Shown here: one piece after another, positions 61,503 to 64,000 of the stretch
How the letters are laid out: each line of letters opens with the position of its first letter
Position numbering within the stretch: the first letter of the stretch is position 1
Assembly (NCBI RefSeq): GCF_004916905.1
Contig: NZ_SDLV01000004.1
Location: forward strand, 1-64,000
Direction: 5' to 3'
Length of the DNA stretch: 64,000 nucleotides
DNA from: Chryseobacterium candidae
Lineage (GTDB): Bacteria; Bacteroidota; Bacteroidia; Flavobacteriales; Weeksellaceae
Program-made: the position numbers and the translations under genes
Notes under the pieces: generated by a model
Told to the model about the DNA's origin: nothing
Databases searched by the model: none
Seen by the model: only the letters and a program-made list of their open reading frames with translations

Positions 61503-62795
61503 TTATCTTAAATCAATAAAAGTTATTGGCTTTCTGCTGTTGGGATTAAAAACCGTTTTAGACAAAATATCAAAATCTACGATTTCAATTTTCGGGCTTA
61601 CTCTTAATTTTGCACGAAAATGATCTCTTACTTCATTCACAAAGCTATCGTGCTCTTCTTCTGTACTCAGTTTAATGATAATTTCGTCAAGCCCGATTTC
61701 GTTAGCCTGGATAATGATCTGATAACATAAGATTTTGTTGAAATCATTCAGAATATCGTTCATTGCAGGTGGATACAGCGTTGTTCCTTTGTATTTGATC
61801 ATCTGTTGTTTTCTTCCTACTACAGGTCCTAACCTCATCGTATTTCTTCCACACTGGCACGGCTCATAGTGAGCTTTTACAAGATCTCCGGTTTTAAATC
61901 TCAACAAAGGAATGGCTTCTACTCCCAATGTTGTAATCGTCAGTTCACCACTTTCTCCTTCTTTTACCGGATTTTCTTCATCATCAAGAATTTCTGTAAT
62001 GATGAGTTCCGGATGGTGATGTCCTCCGATTTGAAATTCACACTCTGTAAAAGCGGTACTCATTTCGGTAGACGCATAGGTAGAAAAGAGTTGGATATCC
62101 CACTTCTCCTTGATCTTCTGGGAAAGAATATTATCTGTAAAATCCTGATTTTTGATACTTTCTCCGATACACACAGCCCCGTAAACGCTGGAGTTTTTAT
62201 AATCCAATCCCTGTTTTTCGGCAAAATCAATCATTTTCAGCAGAAAAGAAGGTACGGTAATCAGATATTTTGGTTTGTATCTGAAAATAGAATCCCACTG
62301 CAGTTCAGGAATTCCCGGTCCCATTCTCACCACGCTTGCCCCCATTTTTCTTAAACCAAGAAAATAAGCAAGCCCAGCCATAAACCTTTTATCTATGGTG
62401 GTAATCATCTGCACAACATCACCTTTCTGAATTCCTGCACAGGCAAAAGAGATTGCTTCATTGTACGCCAGTCTTTCAAGATCACTGTCAGACAATCCAA
62501 AAGTAACCGGATCTCCCAATGTTCCGGAGGTGGTACTGTAATCCACAATTTTATCCGGTGTTATGCAGAAAAAATCATGGTTATACTGCTGAAGATCATT
62601 CTTTGTGGTGGTAGGAATCTTCTGAAGATCTTCCAGTGTACGAATATCCTCAATTGTAATACTATTTTCTTTAAACAGCTTCTGATAAAACGGTGAATGG
62701 GCTTTAAGGTAGGTCAATAGTTCATGAAGTTTTTCTTCCTGAAACAATTTGATTTCCTGAGCCCCTGCTTTCTCGATTGACGGATGAAATTCCAA
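61503..62795 (-). CDS. AMP-dependent aryl-CoA/ACP ligase (phenylacetate-CoA ligase-like)
   Basis: A 430-residue adenylate-forming enzyme of the PaaK-like group. STTSGTLGDPVTFG is the AMP/phosphate loop, FSTYASTEMSTAFTE the A5-type region and LLRFKTGDLV the later core motif. In flexirubin clusters it would activate 4-coumarate from the ammonia-lyase and load it on CoA or an ACP. A promoter for the gene is not obvious; the 61429-61502 gap holds only the duplicated leader. Confidence 0.88.
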   Translation of the reverse strand: MEFHPSIEKAGAQEIKLFQEEKLHELLTYLKAHSPFYQKLFKENSITIEDIRTLEDLQKIPTTTKNDLQQYNHDFFCITPDKIVDYSTTSGTLGDPVTFGLSDSDLERLAYNEAISFACAGIQKGDVVQMITTIDKRFMAGLAYFLGLRKMGASVVRMGPGIPELQWDSIFRYKPKYLITVPSFLLKMIDFAEKQGLDYKNSSVYGAVCIGESIKNQDFTDNILSQKIKEKWDIQLFSTYASTEMSTAFTECEFQIGGHHHPELIITEILDDEENPVKEGESGELTITTLGVEAIPLLRFKTGDLVKAHYEPCQCGRNTMRLGPVVGRKQQMIKYKGTTLYPPAMNDILNDFNKILCYQIIIQANEIGLDEIIIKLSTEEEHDSFVNEVRDHFRAKLRVSPKIEIVDFDILSKTVFNPNSRKPITFIDLR

Positions 62796-62870
62796 TGATT
62801 TTAATTTTTAAAAGGCAAATTTATCTAATTAAAATTAAAAGATTAAAAAGATTGAGACATTAAAGATTAT

Positions 62871-64000
62871 TTATCTCTGAAATGTAAAGGTTTGCGTGTT
62901 GGTATTCCCTGCTGTATTGACTGTGGTTACTTTTAAAGTATGAGAACCGCTTCCTTTAGGACATTTTTCATCAAAAATGTAGACAAAATTATCTTTTACA
63001 CGGGCAAAGCGCAGCCATTTCCCATCCAGTTCGGCACGGAATGAAATAATGTCTCCTGCTTTCGTTGTTCCTTTTAAAAGCAATGAACTGCTATTAACCA
63101 ATGCTCCTTCTTTCCAAGCTGATGAAACAGATGGCAGGTTATTGTCTATTAAGAGTTTTGCGCTACCCAATCTGTTGAATTTCCCTTCTGCCCAATCACC
63201 ATTCCATTTCACCTTGACTACATTCTTATCACTGCCATAGTCAAGAAGAATAACGGCTTTATCTTTTTCCGTGCTCGTTAATTTTCTATTTGACTTTATT
63301 TTCAAAGTATATTCATCCTGAACAGGAATGTATGGACTATGCAAAACAATTGTATTTGAAACCGCATTCGGATCTATATCAGGTCTTTCATAGGCATTAA
63401 AATTTATGGCATCATACACTGCATTTTTGCTGAAATTAATCTCTGTATTTTCTGTGGTAATGGTTTTGGCTTCGCTAGCCATTATTGTTTTTGGCGTAGA
63501 AGATATTTTGTCTGAGGTCTTGCTTAACTGAAGTTTTGTTGTTAACCGGCTTGTGTTTCCTTTGACATCTTTCAGGACAATTTCAATGGTATGCACATTT
63601 TCATCCTGAAGATGGATAATTCCTGTTAAATCAGGAAGGCTGTAATTCCTGAGTTTCATTCCCGGTAAAGCTGAAAGATGCTGAATTGCTGTTTTATCCC
63701 TGATGAATTTAGTATAGTCTATACAGCCGTTGATGTAACGGGTATCATCATAATGTACTTTATCAATTTTAAAACTGTAAATCAACTTTCCATCCATTAA
63801 TAACTCTGCATTATAAATCCCCAGATTAAACCCTTGATTGGCCTTATCTACAGCTTTAATGCCCAAACTTATTTCCGGAGAATTGACCTGAACGAGGTTA
63901 GAAGTATAAACATTCCCTACTTTTTTGACTGCTATTCCATTCGCTCCTGGTTCATAAGTACTGAAACGTCGGTCATACCAATACAGTCCGCTGATGATGG
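62871..64000 (-). CDS. M23 peptidase-like exported protein, C-terminal part (partial)
   Basis: The frame stays open to the right edge of the window (the region 63867-64000 continues in phase), so only the C-terminal ~376 codons are visible. The sequence (GANGIAVKKVGNVYTS, EISLGIKAVDKANQGFNLGIY, LLMDGKLIYSF) resembles the C-terminal immunoglobulin-like half of Bacteroidota M23-family metallopeptidases with a truncated front. The catalytic domain would lie outside the window, so the assignment is moderate. The last part ends in Ig-like strands (TVNTAGNTNTQTFTFQ). Confidence 0.75.
   Translation of the reverse strand, partial: IISGLYWYDRRFSTYEPGANGIAVKKVGNVYTSNLVQVNSPEISLGIKAVDKANQGFNLGIYNAELLMDGKLIYSFKIDKVHYDDTRYINGCIDYTKFIRDKTAIQHLSALPGMKLRNYSLPDLTGIIHLQDENVHTIEIVLKDVKGNTSRLTTKLQLSKTSDKISSTPKTIMASEAKTITTENTEINFSKNAVYDAINFNAYERPDIDPNAVSNTIVLHSPYIPVQDEYTLKIKSNRKLTSTEKDKAVILLDYGSDKNVVKVKWNGDWAEGKFNRLGSAKLLIDNNLPSVSSAWKEGALVNSSSLLLKGTTKAGDIISFRAELDGKWLRFARVKDNFVYIFDEKCPKGSGSHTLKVTTVNTAGNTNTQTFTFQR

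Noticed and set aside
1..64000. CRISPR array, tRNA or rRNA genes, prophage
   Set aside because: No regularly spaced repeats, cloverleaf-like genes or phage structural genes were seen on reading; no tool search was possible.

Overview
The window is AT-rich DNA from a Bacteroidota species, most likely Chryseobacterium or a close relative (Flavobacteriia, Weeksellaceae). The evidence is the flavobacterial promoter pattern (TTG plus TAnnTTTG), a type IX secretion C-terminal signal, paired OmpH/Skp genes before BamA, DUF6089, a Bacteroidota double-glycine peptide, and a large flexirubin pigment cluster. No rRNA, tRNA, CRISPR array or intact insertion sequence was seen.

Left part, about 0.2-14.6 kb, minus strand. 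This is envelope biogenesis: a dTDP-rhamnose-type reductase (rfbD), a thioesterase, two OmpH/Skp chaperones, BamA, UppS and a DUF6089 barrel. A terminator separates these from a capsule/exopolysaccharide operon: Wzc-like kinase with a (Gly-Tyr)8 tail, Wza-like lipoprotein, WecA/MraY-like transferase, GT2 glycosyltransferase and a degenerate ureohydrolase.

Middle part, about 14.8-27.3 kb, minus strand. It is more accessory: two small transposase-like helix-turn-helix proteins, a secreted protein next to a membrane LuxR-type regulator, an orphan 100-residue protein, then topA, a large T9SS-secreted protein with two FISUMP-like modules, and two polytopic membrane proteins (one EpsG-like).

Right part, about 27.5-62.8 kb. 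This is a flexirubin (aryl polyene-dialkylresorcinol ester) cluster. The first plus-strand operon encodes an MMPL exporter fused to an acyltransferase, DarA, DarB and two FabZ-like half-site dehydratases, and ends at a strong terminator. A 0.9-kb spacer carries a palindromic dispersed repeat, a parS-like palindrome and, on the opposite strand, an unlisted 59-residue double-glycine peptide gene. The second plus-strand block has an ABC exporter, a BtrH-like acyltransferase, ketosynthases including a KS/chain-length-factor pair, an ACP, and LolA-like, deacetylase, dehydratase and GT2-DUF2062 genes; an AraC/esterase/isomerase trio interrupts it. A minus-strand block supplies a C45 acyltransferase, a CrtI-like oxidoreductase, an LpxL-like acyltransferase, a second ACP, a KS, FabG and tyrosine ammonia-lyase. 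A divergent flavin halogenase-like gene and an aryl-CoA/ACP ligase complete it.

Inferred pathway: tyrosine ammonia-lyase makes 4-coumarate, the ligase loads it on an ACP, KS/CLF-KR-DH cycles build the polyene, the halogenase-like enzyme may modify the ring, DarB and DarA make the dialkylresorcinol, an acyltransferase (BtrH-like, C45 or LpxL-like) makes the ester, and MMPL/LolA/ABC proteins place the pigment in the outer membrane. The last gene, an M23-peptidase-like protein, runs off the right edge.
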